Of a stretch of 64,000 nucleotides of DNA, positions 11,256 to 23,206 are shown piece after piece. The notes below the pieces were generated by a model. The model was given only the letters and a program-made list of their open reading frames with translations, searched no databases and had not been told where the DNA came from. A program made the translations under genes and the position numbers. The DNA is from Nemophila menziesii (taxonomy: Eukaryota; Streptophyta; Magnoliopsida; Boraginales; Hydrophyllaceae), in contig JARWIR010000002.1 in the NCBI GenBank assembly GCA_029959085.1, positions 34,311,733 to 34,375,732 of the forward strand, written 5' to 3'. The stretch's first letter is position 1. Each line of letters starts with the position of its first letter.

Positions 11256-12131
11256 AAAATTGTCCATGAATCTTTATTTTTAGTTAATTACAATATGGTC
11301 CCTATACTTTGTAAAAATGTCAGTAAAAGTTCCTATAACATAAAAAATGCATTGTATTCCTCTATTTTAGTGTTTTAGAAATTAATTACACTATAAATCC
11401 CGATTTTACAAAAATAAAATATATTTATTATACTAAATGATAAAATATTTATTTAAATAAAATAATCTAAACAAAACAATGAAACATATAATAAGTTGTA
11501 AAGTTTTTTTTAGATAAATCAACGATAATATATAGTAAATTGTACATTCAGAATAAAAACCGTACAAAATCACTACCCTAGCAACAAGTTAAATGTAATC
11601 ATCCTCTCTTCAAGTATTACTAATTAATTTATTGAATCTAGGATAAATCCACTATATATCTTGAAAGAAAGTGAGAGTACATGACATTTAAGAAAGCGAT
11701 AAGTACAAATTATTACCTTCTTTAAAGTTACTTTATTAGTGATGAACATTTCTTAAAAAGTTGGCTTGTTCTGTAACCGTCATATAAAGTAACTTTTTCA
11801 AATTGATCATCCACGCTTACTTTTTTCAACTCACGCATAAGTTATTCCAGAGAATTCAAATTAATAATTATTTCTCTTAGAATGACAAACCCATGTACTA
11901 AATATGCTCAATGATATCACATCAGTAAAACAAGAGTCTAGAAACTCAAAATCATTTAGTAAATAACACAATTCATGCCTAAATTCCATATCCCAATACA
12001 TATTTGGAATGGAGTAGACCTAAAATATCCATCAAAATGATTATTGATTCTTTCTGACTTACATATGAGTCCGAAAATATACAACATTTGATACCCTTTT
12101 AATTATTACTATTGTGATATTAGGTCTAAAC
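11256..12131. repeat. Block f, truncated (between DCL3-like copies 2 and 3)
   Basis: The first ~850 bases of block f. It stops at TAGGTCTAAACAT, where it is joined to ATGAAGGCAAG of a second exon A. The joint shares AACAT with the normal exon A context (CCTAACATGAAGG), so the second DCL3-like fragment here arose by a microhomology-type junction. No gene. Confidence 0.75.
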
Positions 12132-12813
12132 ATGAAGGCAAGTTTGTACAATCACATTCTTCATGCTTCACAGGAGCTGCAAACGCAGTTAACACTAGCC
12201 ATCTTCAAGCACTCATCTATGTACTCGGCTTACGGATTATTAGTTAAGACAAATTTACCTAAGGTAGTTTTTTAATAAATATTTGAGAATGAATTATAAA
12301 TTTTATTATCATGAAAATGATAAATGAGAATGTACCCGGGTCGATACAACACAGGTGCTTCGAGATGTTATACTATCGTTAGCTGGAGAGATATTTATCG
12401 ATCCAAATAATTACAATGATATTGTGTTTCCATGCAAAGTACGTTTACTCGAACCTTTGGTTAAACTAGAGTGAATGAGGCTCCATCAAGTGAGAGAGAT
12501 GTCCGAGTTGTGTCTGAAAAAAGGCTGTGTCTTTATGAAACCAATCACCACTAGGGAAAATGGTGAGATTTCTGTTATTGTGGAAGTTGAGGCCGATGAT
12601 GTGCCTTGTAGATACATGAGATCAACATCGGATAAGAAAAATTTATAAAGATTGGCTTTCAAAGGCATGTTGAATTTGCTTAAAAAGATGTCTTTGCAAT
12701 GTTATTGAAAAAAATCAGAATATGATATATCTTACAAGAATTATATGAATGTTATTTGTGATTCGATACGATATATTGTAGGTTTGTGGCAAAAGCATAT
12801 AAGTTTTGCTTGA
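12132..12813 (+). pseudogene. DCL3-like fragment, copy 3 (exon A truncated at its 5' end)
   Basis: Exon A (12132-12263) starts exactly at the rearrangement junction with MKASLYNHILHASQELQTQL and has lost the upstream NNDWYAQ part. Its Tyr codon in YSAYG is intact. Exon B (12355-12813) has CCATGC instead of CGATGC after GTGTTT, then TGA in the LRLH region, a TAA after the KKNL residues and TGA after CY. The minus-strand frame 12486-12668 is only its antisense shadow. There is no hairpin directly upstream; the copy depends on the junction described for the preceding block. Confidence 0.78.
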
Positions 12814-13640
12814 AAAATTGTTCATGAATCTTTATTTTTAGTTAATTGTAATATGCACAATGTAAAAATGTCAGTAAAATTTCCTATAGCATAAAAAATG
12901 CATTGTATTCCTCTATTTTAGTGTTTTAGAAATTAATTACACTATAAATCCCGGTTTTACAAAAATAACATATATATTTATATCAACAAATAATTTTAAA
13001 TAAATAACTTTTTGGAATTTTTATGTAAAAACAAAAAAAAAGGTATATATGGACATTAATATTTATTTAAGTCTTTTTTATTATTAGTCCCTACATTTAA
13101 ATTTACTGTCATTTTATTAAATACAATAATTATATAATTATTTAACACTATTATTTTAATTTTCCAAATTCTTACTTTAAGTTTCCAACAATTAACTTTT
13201 ATTTCATTTTAAGTCAATCAGTTTTATTTGTATATTTTAACATATACATTAAAAATACTTTTAAAATAATTAATTTTTAAAAACAACAATAATAAGACGT
13301 GTAGTATAATTTTAACCTAATATAGGTCCACATAGAAATATTATAACTTTAAAAATTAAGCAGTTTCTCTAAAAACCTCTTAATATTTTATAAAAAAAAG
13401 AAAATCATTCCTTAGTTCATATTTAAAATTAGGTAAATGATCAAGAAACTCGTAGTTAAGAATCATAATTATCTTTTAATACCTCTATATATTTTCATTG
13501 TATTTATATACATCACTAAACTAAATAAATTTTCAATAATACCCTACCTATTTTTATACCTATGTTATCTTTATTTATTGTATAATATATTTTTTAATAT
13601 TTTATTTACTTATATGATAATACTAATCATATAGCTGACC
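12814..13640. repeat. Block e/i junction and block i, copy 2
   Basis: Holds the tail of the DCL3-like unit, with an 8-base deletion relative to 18350 (TATGCACAATG against TATGGTCCCTACACAATG), then the 5.5 kb duplication junction, then AT-rich block i. The + strand frame 13437-13634 is low-complexity hydrophobic AT-rich sequence, not a gene. Confidence 0.65.
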
Positions 13641-15199
13641 ACGGCCTCTCTCTACCAATACCGCTGCCTCTGCCTCCAACTCTTGCAACAGCTACCTCCA
13701 ACAAACATCACTTTAGGGCACCCATTGTCGAAAACTAACTCAGAACAATTTTTCTTTTAATCCTAATTAATTCACATATTTGAACTCAAAATTATCTTAT
13801 CAATAATGGGTAAAATTTATTTTATTGAAAACAAAATTTTAACTTTCTGCGTGAATTTTGGACCAACATCTATGCAAAAGATGAAATTCCATGTTTTAAA
13901 TAATTTTTATTCGTACATAAGACCCCAAATGACTTAACAAAGTAAAGTTATATATACTTAAAGTTATTTTCAAACCTAATAAGGATATGTGATCTCATCT
14001 TAGTTAAAAAAAAGAATTGGATGTGGATATTTTATAGACAATATATCTTTTTAGACATAAAAAAGTCAGATAATTATACGATCCTTAGCTATTTTTAAAC
14101 TTTTACACTTAAAAACAAAGAAAGGGTAATATTAGAATAGTACGCACAACTATATCAACATTTTTGGGACTTTTAGACAAGGAATAATGTGAAATCATCT
14201 TAGGTTTAGTAGATCTAAAGGATGAAACATTATTTTTACTAACTATAAATTCTTGTTTTTAATATTAATAATTTTTAAATTGCAGGTATGAGTGATAATA
14301 TTATCTTTAGCTATGATGCTTTTTATAAGAAATTTTCTATTTATAGTGAAAATTAAGGATATATATAAAGACCAATAGTAGTAAGAGAGAAAGTTAAATC
14401 ATTAATGATGATAAGAATTAGTTCACTAAGAATAATATAAGACATAGGCATTGGTACTAATATACATAAAAAGTTACATGTAGAGAGGGTCCATATTAAG
14501 ATTTCTATATTATAGATGTCCAGGTTTTGTTTATTGGGAGCCGGATAAAACACCAGTGTTATATGTCGTACATTAGGGTTGAGACCACAAACTAGCAAGG
14601 TAGGGATGTAATCATTTAAAATTATTATTATAGTTCTATTCATATAAACGACTAGGTACATTAGGTAAGAGAAAATGATAGAGATTATTAATGGGACGTG
14701 GTGGGAGAAATGATCAAATATAAAGCAAAATAAAATAAAATACTAGGTACAATAAAAAGGCAGCTTATTGGTAAATGTACCCAAATCCCTCTTTTGATGG
14801 TTAGGGTTTGAAGTGCTCTTATTCCATTGGTATTTGCTGATGCTTTGATAATTAATCATGACCGAACTATTGCCTAACATATTTAGATAACTTGACCTCT
14901 CACTCTCGGCCACCTATGTTGGTAGATCATTTATTGTTGACACAAACAACATACCATTTTGCCTAGTTATGATTACAAATAGGGGTTAAAGAGTACTCTA
15001 CTAATTAGATTCTAGTCTTAAGTTATATGCCTAACTTGTAGTTACAAAATTTCCAATGGAATACACAACTTCATGTTGTTATAAAATATCACAAACATGC
15101 AAAACCACCTTTACCAAAATCAAACAATAAAAACTAAAGGTTTGTTCACTCAATTTTGTTTTAAACTTATCATTATTATGAAAGCTAAAAATTGTTAAA
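13641..15199. repeat. Blocks j and k, copy 2
   Basis: Same content as 8150-9699, with a near-identical minus-strand frame at 14353-14661 that I attribute to duplication rather than to selection. Block j here reads GACCACGGCC where the 8150 copy reads GACTACGGCC. No supported gene. Confidence 0.6.
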
Positions 15200-15817
15200 C
15201 AAACACAAGGAATGAAGCCTCATTTTAGGGTTAGCCTTGTATACTAATCCTCATTCACGCAGCTTCTTTAATCTATTGATTTTATTTTTTTGGTTGCAAT
15301 TAATTTATTTACGTGTATTTCTATTATTAACTAAATAAAATTTCTTAAATTTGTAATAATTCAGTAGATGTAATTAAGATATTTCAGTTTGGTATCTGTA
15401 GTTTCATTATTTTATTGCAGAGATATTTTACAAAACAAACAATCTACCTAAGTTAGCAGATCTTACAATAGTTTATATATAATAGATATTAGGATACAAG
15501 AATTAAGTAAAATTTATGTGTCCTAATATGTCTTATATATACACTATTTTAAGATCTGTTATCTTATGTAGATTGCTTGTTCTGTGAAATACCTCTTTAA
15601 TAAAAGAAAGAAAGCACAAAAGTTAGACAAAAAGGGCCTAATTAGATATACTGAATTAGTAATATAGTAAGAAAATGTATCTAGTAAATAATATAATGAC
15701 ACATATAGAAATTAATTTCAAAGGGAAGAAATGAAATCAACAAATAAAAGAAGCGGCCTGAATGAGGACGAGTATACGAAGCTAACCATAAAATGAGGCT
15801 ATATTTCTTGTGTTTGT
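15200..15817. repeat. Long fold-back inverted repeat, copy 3
   Basis: Tandem-duplicate twin of the hairpin at 9700, with the same arm landmarks and axis near 15508. It includes the right-arm GAAGCGGCCTG insertion. Confidence 0.85.
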
Positions 15818-16046
15818 TTTTCCACTTTTCAATCCCTTGTTTTAATCTATATAATACGAAGATCTATTTTTTTTCTCATGATGTAGAATGAAGCCATGGG
15901 TAAGTTACCACTTGTGATCATAGCATGTATATCTCTTGAAACTATAATTTCTTTCTCGTTTGTGTCGTCAATCATGCATTGGATTTAGTCTTTGCTTTTA
16001 GCTGCTAACGTGAACAAAATGACAAGTAAACGGTTTAGGGTGGGCA

Positions 16047-16755
16047 ATGGAAAATAACGACCGGTACGCTCAACCTAACATGAAGGCAAGTTTGTACAAG
16101 CACATTCTGCATGCTTCAGAGGAGCTGCAAACTCAGTTAACACTAGCCATCTTCAAGCACTCATCTGTGTACTCGGCTTAGGGATTGTTAATTAAGACAA
16201 ATTTGCCTAAGGTAATGAATATTTGACAAAGAATTATATATTTTATTATTATGAAAATGATAAATGAGAATGTACTCGTGTCGATACGACACAGGTGCTT
16301 CGAGATGTTATACTATCGTTAGCTGGAGAAATCTTTAGCGATCCAAATAATTACAATGATCTTGTGTTTTGATGCAAATTACGTTTGCTCGAACCTTGGT
16401 TAAACCAGAGGGACTGAGGCTCCATCAAGTGAGAGAGATGTCCGAGTTGTGTCTAAAAAAAGGTTATCTCGTTATGAAACCTATCACCACTAGGGAAAAT
16501 GGTGAGGATCCTGTTATTGTGGAAGTTGAAGCCGATGGTGTGCCTTGTCGATAGATGAGCTCAACATCGGATAAGAAAAAAAATCGAAAAAGATTGGCTT
16601 TCGAATGCATGTTGAATTTTCTTAAAAAGATGTCTTTGCAATGTTATGGAAAAAAATCAGAATATGATATTTCTTACAAGAATTATATAAATGTTATTTG
16701 TGATTCAATACGATATATTGTAGGTTTGTGGCAAGAGCATATAATATTTTCTTGA
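16047..16755 (+). pseudogene. DCL3-like RNase IIIb + dsRBD fragment, copy 4
   Basis: Twin of copy 2 (10547). Exon A is 16047-16211 and exon B 16295-16755. It carries the same TAG in exon A, the same TGA after LVF, the same lost T in GAACCTTGG and the same TAG at the CRY position (16552-16554). The dsRBD part stays open to the end. The only protein change seen in the terminal frame is YIIFS to HIIFS. Because all the disabling changes are shared, the gene fragment was already dead when the 5.5 kb duplication happened. Confidence 0.8.
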
Positions 16756-17631
16756 AAAATTGTCCATGAATCTTTATTTTTAGTTAATTACAATATGGTC
16801 CCTATACTTTGTAAAAATGTCAGTATAAGTTCCTATAACATAAAAAATGCATTGTATTCCTCTATTTTAGTGTTTTAGAAATTAATTACACTATAAATCC
16901 CGATTTTACAAAAATAACATATATTTATTATACTAAATGATAAAATATTTATTTAAATAAAATAATCTAAACAAAACAATGAAACATATAATAAGTTGTA
17001 AAGTTTTTTTTAGATAAATCAACGATAATATATAGTAAATTGTACATTCAGAATAAAAACCGTACAAAATCACTACCCTAGTAACAAGTTAAATGTAATC
17101 ATCCTCTCTTCAAGTATTACTAATTAATTTATTGAATCTAGGATAAATCCACTATATATCTTGAAAGAAAGTGAGAGTACATGACATTTAAGAAAGCGAT
17201 AAGTACAAATTATTACCTTCTTTAAAGTTACTTTATTAGTGATGAACATTTCTTAAAAAGTTGGCTTGTTCTGTAACCGTCATATAAAGTAACTTTTTCA
17301 AATTGATCATCCACGCTTACTTTTTTCAACTCACGCATAAGTTATTCCAGAGAATTCAAATTAATAATTATTTCTCTTAGAATGACAAACCCATGTACTA
17401 AATATGCTCAATGATATCACATCAGTAAAACAAGAGTCTAGAAACTCAAAATCATTTAGTAAATAACACAATTCATGCCTAAATTCCATATCCCAATACA
17501 TATTTGGAATGGAGTAGACCTAAAATATCCATCAAAATGATTATTGATTCTTTCTGACTTACATATGAGTCCGAAAATATACAACATTTGATACCCTTTT
17601 AATTATTACTATTGTGATATTAGGTCTAAAC
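16756..17631. repeat. Block f, truncated, second tandem unit
   Basis: Same as 11256-12131 and ends at the same AACAT junction. No gene. Confidence 0.75.
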
Positions 17632-18313
17632 ATGAAGGCAAGTTTGTACAATCACATTCTTCATGCTTCACAGGAGCTGCAAACGCAGTTAACACTAGCC
17701 ATCTTCAAGCACTCATCTATGTACTCGGCTTACGGATTATTAGTTAAGACAAATTTACCTAAGGTAGTTTTTTAATAAATATTTGAGAATGAATTATAAA
17801 TTTTATTATCATGAAAATGATAAATGAGAATGTACCCGGGTCGATACAACACAGGTGCTTCGAGATGTTATACTATCGTTAGCTGGAGAGATATTTATCG
17901 ATCCAAATAATTACAATGATCTTGTGTTTCCATGCAAAGTACGTTTACTCGAACCTTTGGTTAAACTAGAGTGAATGAGGCTCCATCAAGTGAGAGAGAT
18001 GTCCGAGTTGTGTCTGAAAAAAGGCTGTGTCTTTATGAAACCAATCACCACTAGGGAAAATGGTGAGATTTCTGTTATTGTGGAAGTTGAGGCCGATGAT
18101 GTGCCTTGTAGATACATGAGATCAACATCGGATAAGAAAAATTTATAAAGATTGGCTTTCAAAGGCATGTTGAATTTGCTTAAAAAGATGTCTTTGCAAT
18201 GTTATTGAAAAAAATCAGAATATGATATATCTTACAAGAATTATATGAATGTTATTTGTGATTCGATACGATATATTGTAGGTTTGTGGCAAAAGCATAT
18301 AAGTTTTGCTTGA
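17632..18313 (+). pseudogene. DCL3-like fragment, copy 5 (exon A truncated)
   Basis: Twin of copy 3 (12132): exon A 17632-17763, exon B 17855-18313, with the same stops. Downstream it keeps the full GGTCCCTACACAATG sequence and continues into an untruncated block f. It is therefore the copy that retains the original right-hand context, and copy 3 is the one next to the duplication junction. Confidence 0.78.
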
Positions 18314-20153
18314 AAAATTGTTCATGAATCTTTATTTTTAGTTAATTGTAATATGGTCCCTACACAATGTAAAAATGTCAGTAAAATTTCCTATAGCATA
18401 AATAATGCATTGTATTCCTCTATTTTAGTGCTTTAGAAATTAATTACACTATAAATCCCGATTTTACAAAAATAACATATATTTATCATACTAAATGATA
18501 AAGTATTTATTTAAATAAAATAAATCTAAATAAAACAAAGAAACATATAATAAGTTGTAAAGTTTTTTTAGATAAATCAATAATAATATATAGTAAATAG
18601 CACATATAGAAAAAACCGATACAAAATCACGACCCTATCAACAAGTTAAATGTAATCATCGTCTCTTCAAGTATTACAAATTAATTTAATGAATCTAGGA
18701 TAAATCCACTATATATCTTGAAAGAAATTGAGAGTACATGACATTTAAGAGAGCGATAAGTACAATTATTACCTTCTTTAAAGTTACTTTATTAGTGAGG
18801 ACCATTCCTTAAAAGGTTGTCTTGTTCTGTAACCATCATACAAAGTAACTTTTTCAAATTGATCATCCACGCTTACTTTTTCCAACTCACTCTTAAGTTA
18901 TTCCAGATAATTCAAACTAATACTTATTCTCTTAAAATGACAAACCCATGTACTAAGTATGTTCAGTAAAACAAGTGTCTAGAAACTCAAAACTCATTGA
19001 ATAAATAACACAAGTCAGGCCTAAATTCATATCCCAATCCATCTTTGGAATGGAGTACACCTAAAAGCTCCGTCCAAATGATTATCGATTCTTTCGGACT
19101 TACATATGAGTTCGAAAATATACTTGGCCTATGGATGTCCGCTTTTGAAAAATATCCAACATTTGATACCCCTTTAATCAATACCATTTTGAGATTAGGT
19201 CTAAACATTTTTTAGTTTAACAAAGAAAAATTAATTAAAAGGAAAATAATAAAGTTTAGTGTTTATAACCTGTATAAAACTTAACCTTATTGAATCTCTT
19301 GGGGGGGTTATTTCTTACGGACTATGATAACTATTATGAAACATTTAGTATTTTATCTAGCTTATTAATGTTTCTACCTTTTGGATTCATTGGAGAGTTA
19401 GATATGGGACATAAGTCACAATAGTTGGCTTTAGTTGCCTTAGGAAGATATATTGTTTAACTTTAAGAATACTATATTTTTATATTGATTTTTGTAAGAT
19501 TACTAAATATACTATTTGTGGAATGTGAAAATATTGAATAGTTATTATTTATTAATCTATATAAGCACAAAATTTATTTCATGAAATTGATAACTTATTC
19601 ATTATTATTTAAATTCATAATGCTAGTAATGCTATTTTATGAGTATTTTATTATCTTAGGATAATTAACTCAGTAATATTAATTAGTCACACGATTATAA
19701 AAATTATATTACTTATTGTTTTGAATTAAATTAAATTAGTGTTGCATATAGCAGTCATAGTTGTATTACAAATATTTTTATAATACATATAATCATTTTG
19801 TAGCAAATAAAACTCCATGCCTCCCCTTATCCTTTACAAGTCAAAACCTCTACAAGAGTTGAAGTATTTTTGAAGACATATATGAAAATGATTCAACACT
19901 TACTCCAGAATATTTTTGCTACAATTTGTCTAACTTGCATCACTGTACCAAAATGGTCATATATTTCTCATCTGAAATAGAAATTTCGATCCATTTTTGC
20001 TCATGCCAACTAGATTTCAAGAGATTTTTTAAGATAATACGAATAAAATAAGAATATTCATCAATTGGTTGCATAAAATCTCGAAGTCAACTAATTGTCT
20101 CATATGTAACAAGTATGGAGGATGAGCAAGTAATGGAACCTTAAGATTTAGGA
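18314..20153. repeat. Block f, copy interrupted by the retrotransposon
   Basis: Full-length block f up to the Athila insertion point. The next part of the same block resumes at 32950 (ACACCGTCAATTTTTC). At 49.36 kb the uninterrupted version reads GAACTACACCGTCAA, confirming the empty site. The minus-strand frame 18987-19208 is not matched by coding features and is broken in the other copies. Confidence 0.75.
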
Positions 20154-20158
20154 GAACG
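20154..20158. repeat. Target-site duplication (left), GAACG
   Basis: The five bases directly before the left LTR. They are repeated directly after the right LTR at 32945-32949. Five-base duplications are usual for Ty3/gypsy integrases. Confidence 0.95.
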
Positions 20159-21732
20159 TGGTGGTCCTTTGTGTGTTCTAAATAAATGCAAATAATAATC
20201 GAACCACAACCGCAAGTGTACGGTTGTCCCAAGTAGTATAACTGATAAAACAGATTCGTTCCAAGGACGGGATGGTTGACTACAATGCTTATCTATTAAT
20301 GATTACATGCACTTATGAAAACAAATAAAGATAATATGTTTGTTTTGGTTTTGTTTATTAAAGCTACTAAATGAAAGACAAATTATAAATGCAGGTAAAA
20401 AAACTAAGACGCAAATAAAATGAGTGGAAACGCGGTATGAGAAGTAGTACTTGAGAACGCAAGGGATCCTCCCAATCCTATTTCCTAACTTATGTTGTTT
20501 AAGGGCTAAATTGGTCAATTACAAAATTACAATGGTCGGGATTCTAAATTCCTTATACCTCCGTCAGGGTGGACTATAAGGCGATCCTAGCGTGTCACTA
20601 GTCACGTCAGGGTAAATATGATCCACTTTTGGATGATTAAGTTTTATTACCTCATTGGCCCTAGAATTAGCTAAGTTCGTCAGAATCAATAGTTTCTATC
20701 CTAGATTGAATAAATGATTCTGTATTTAAAACCTTCCGTCAGGATGATCCAATTGCCACTAATTGGAATAGCCTAAATACTAACACCTGTTCCTAGTTCA
20801 TGACGCTAAAAAAAAAAAATAATCTCAATTTAAAGAAAAGAGTAAAAAGTCCCAATGTAATTTAATTTAACATAAACCCAAATTCAACATTCGTTATTCA
20901 CTAGAATTGGGATTCACCCATTAATTGTTCTCAAGCACTATGAAAAGCTTAGCTCATATTACAAAGAAAAACTAAATTAAAATAAATGGAATTCATATTT
21001 GATTACAAAATTAAAGATAAAAAGAACCTAATTTCCGGAATTGGAATGACTGAGAACGGAGATATAGACCCTCTCCAGGTCTTGCAGCTTCTTCTTTCTT
21101 CCTTCGGTTGCTTCTCTCTGGTGTTTAATCTTGTGGAATGTGAATTGTATCAAAAATAGAAGTCCAGACCTCCTTTTATAAGTGCAAATTCGGACTTGGA
21201 CCTAGGCTTTTAATTAAATGAAATATAATAGGCCCAAGTCCACTAACTTAGCCCAAAATCCCGTAACTGCTAATATGCCTTCACTAAAACGGCGTTTCCC
21301 GATGCGTTATGCCTCCGATTGACCTCATTCCAGTTGCTAAATTTCCGTGACTCGATAAGGATCGTTTTCTCTTCAAAGGTCAGCGGCTAGATCATCGCTT
21401 AAGCACCTTGAAATCAGAAATCTATGGCTTGGAAAACAGATTTTCAGCTCTAAAAATAATATCTTCGGGATTTATCTTCAAGTCTTGACTCTATCTCGTG
21501 ATCTTTGACTTTCTCCTCGGATTCCTCTCCTAGCTAACATCTAAAACCTGTAAACTTTACACTAAAAATACCAATATTACGCGCAAAAGCTTAATAAATT
21601 AAAAATGCTAGAAATAAAAGAGGAAAATCATATTATTGCATATTTAGTCCAAAAGTCTATCAAATTAAGTAAATAAACACCAAAAATGATGTCTCCCAAG
21701 GGTCGAAAATAAGACCAATTAGGGAGACATCA
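20159..21732 (-). repeat. 3' LTR of the Athila-type element
   Basis: 1,574 bp. On the minus strand it starts TGATGTCTCCC and ends GGACCACCA, the usual TG...CA ends. Compared with the other LTR it has a 10-base duplication in ATTACAAAATTACAATGG and an A-run in place of ACAGT near 20810. Two minus-strand frames inside it (20029-20232 spanning its edge, and 20303-20518) are not genes. Confidence 0.95.
21172..21180 (-). promoter_or_regulatory. TATA box in 3' LTR
   Basis: TATAAAAGG on the minus strand, matched by the same site in the 5' LTR at 32384-32392. A position inside an LTR upstream of the R/U5 part is what an LTR promoter needs. No transcription start is visible directly. Confidence 0.5.
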
Positions 21733-21745
21733 AGACCCCTAACTC
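21733..21745 (-). other. Polypurine tract of the Athila-type element
   Basis: Minus-strand GAGTTAGGGGTCT directly before the 3' LTR. It is a modest purine run, interrupted by pyrimidines, in the correct place for plus-strand priming. Confidence 0.55.
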
Positions 21746-23206
21746 AAACCTTTGTCGTCCCGACAAAGTAAAGCAATACAAAGGGGTGTAAGTAAGCGTA
21801 TAAACAAGTAGAAGCTAACAAATAAACCCTAAAGCAATTCTCAAAATAAATCTCATATAGCAAACTCTAGAAACTAATATACACATACATCTAGAATGCA
21901 ACATCAAACATAAATAATCTCAATCATAAAATTAAAGTTGCAATGCTTGATGGTTACACTTGTACTCATCTCTGTATGATGGCTATAGGATGGTCATTAA
22001 TCCTAAATCGCTTTGAACGCTCCACCTAGTATATTCCCTATCAACAGAATCATAAATTCACTATGCACTTAGGAATCACGAGGTCTTTACGGTTATAATA
22101 TTGGCTTAAGGACGGGTGTGGATGTATATTTGGTAAATTTGAAGCGAGCTTTTGGCTCTCTCCTCACTTACCATCAACAATGTCCCCGAGCTTGAGTTAA
22201 CGCTCAAAAGATGTTCTCACTCACCCATATACGCAACAATTTAGCGTCCCATGTCTACCCACTATAAATAAGATGATTTTCAGAAAAATTTCACTTTGCT
22301 GGGTGATTTATTCATTCATATTTCTTTTTATTTTCTTTTCTCTTTTTCTCTGTTTTTTTTTTGTACAGAAGCAAACCGGGTTCCCGGTTCCTACTGTATG
22401 ATTTTTCGAAATTTTTCATTTTTTTCTTTCTTTTTCATTTTTCTTCATTCCCGGCAAAGGGTTACAAGTATATATCATCTGCAATTGTGCTACAATACAA
22501 AGCACATCAATCCCAACCCATTAAATTCCCCATAAGTGGTCCCACCACCCCAAACTCAAGCTCGAGACATGTCTCAGGATTGTGAATCAAGTGCGGGTCA
22601 TATGGTCATGCATAATAATCTAAGGGATAATGGCTTATATCGTGGCTACAAAGAAAAGGCTAAAGGCTCAAAGTGGGCTAAGACGGATAATAATTAATAC
22701 AAGGGATAGAAGGCTAAAAGGTTACAAATGGCTAACAAAGAACTGCCCCTATCATTTTCCTAAGTACATAGCTTGTCTTTAGTTTATATGTAGAAAGTGA
22801 AATCCTAATTATAAAAGATTACTAATTAGGATTTCACTTTCTACACACCAAACATATTCCTTGAGTACAAGCTTACTTCATTTGCATTGTTCATTAGTTT
22901 TTCCTATTAATTACCTATGTTTGCATGCAATTCTAAATGCGTTTTATATCAATCCCTAAAGCCACTATTTACTATCATCGATTCATCAAAAGTATGCTTA
23001 AAGGGATATTTAAAAATTTCTACAGTCAAACGCAACTCCGAAAATTCTTTTATTGAAAGCAAATAAAGCAAATAACACATAAAAACTAGGATGAGGCAAC
23101 GAACCCCACCCCAAACTCAAAAATGAGTCGTGTCCCCACGACTCGAAAAGACTCAATAAAGCATTTAAACTAATCTACACTAAGAGGAAAGTTTAGAAAA
23201 CGTATC
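21746..23206 (-). other. Athila 3' untranslated region
   Basis: No ORF. It contains an isolated AACCGGGTTCCCGGTT motif (22374-22389), a T-rich stretch around it, and a perfect 23 bp inverted repeat (22789-22845, listed separately). The overlapping + strand frames near 22296-22585 are low-complexity Phe-rich readings of the T-tract, not genes. Confidence 0.6.
22789..22845. repeat. Perfect 23 bp inverted repeat with 11-base loop
   Basis: Arms 22789-22811 and 22823-22845 are exact reverse complements (outer ends TGTAGAAAGTG and CACTTTCTACA). The 57-base unit could be a small hairpin in the element's transcript, a short palindromic insertion, or a microRNA-like stem. No target duplication is evident. 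Confidence 0.85.

Larger units (their letters stand above)
7481..12975. repeat. 5.5 kb tandem duplication, first unit
   Basis: This segment, from ATTTATATCAACAAATAATT, is repeated as 12976 to about 18470 with only scattered base changes. Landmarks shift by almost exactly 5,500 bases (8854 to 14353, 10869 to 16369, 12486 to 17986). The junction at about 12970 joins AAAATAACATATAT of one repeat block to TATATTTATATCAAC of block i over a short AT-rich microhomology. Confidence 0.9.
12976..18470. repeat. 5.5 kb tandem duplication, second unit
   Basis: Almost identical to 7481-12975, with the same hairpin, two DCL3-like fragments and block k. Differences seen include GATATCC against GATGTCC in block k and GAGTATATAAT against GAGCATATAAT at the end of exon B. 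The two units share the same broken codons, so most lesions predate the duplication. Confidence 0.9.
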
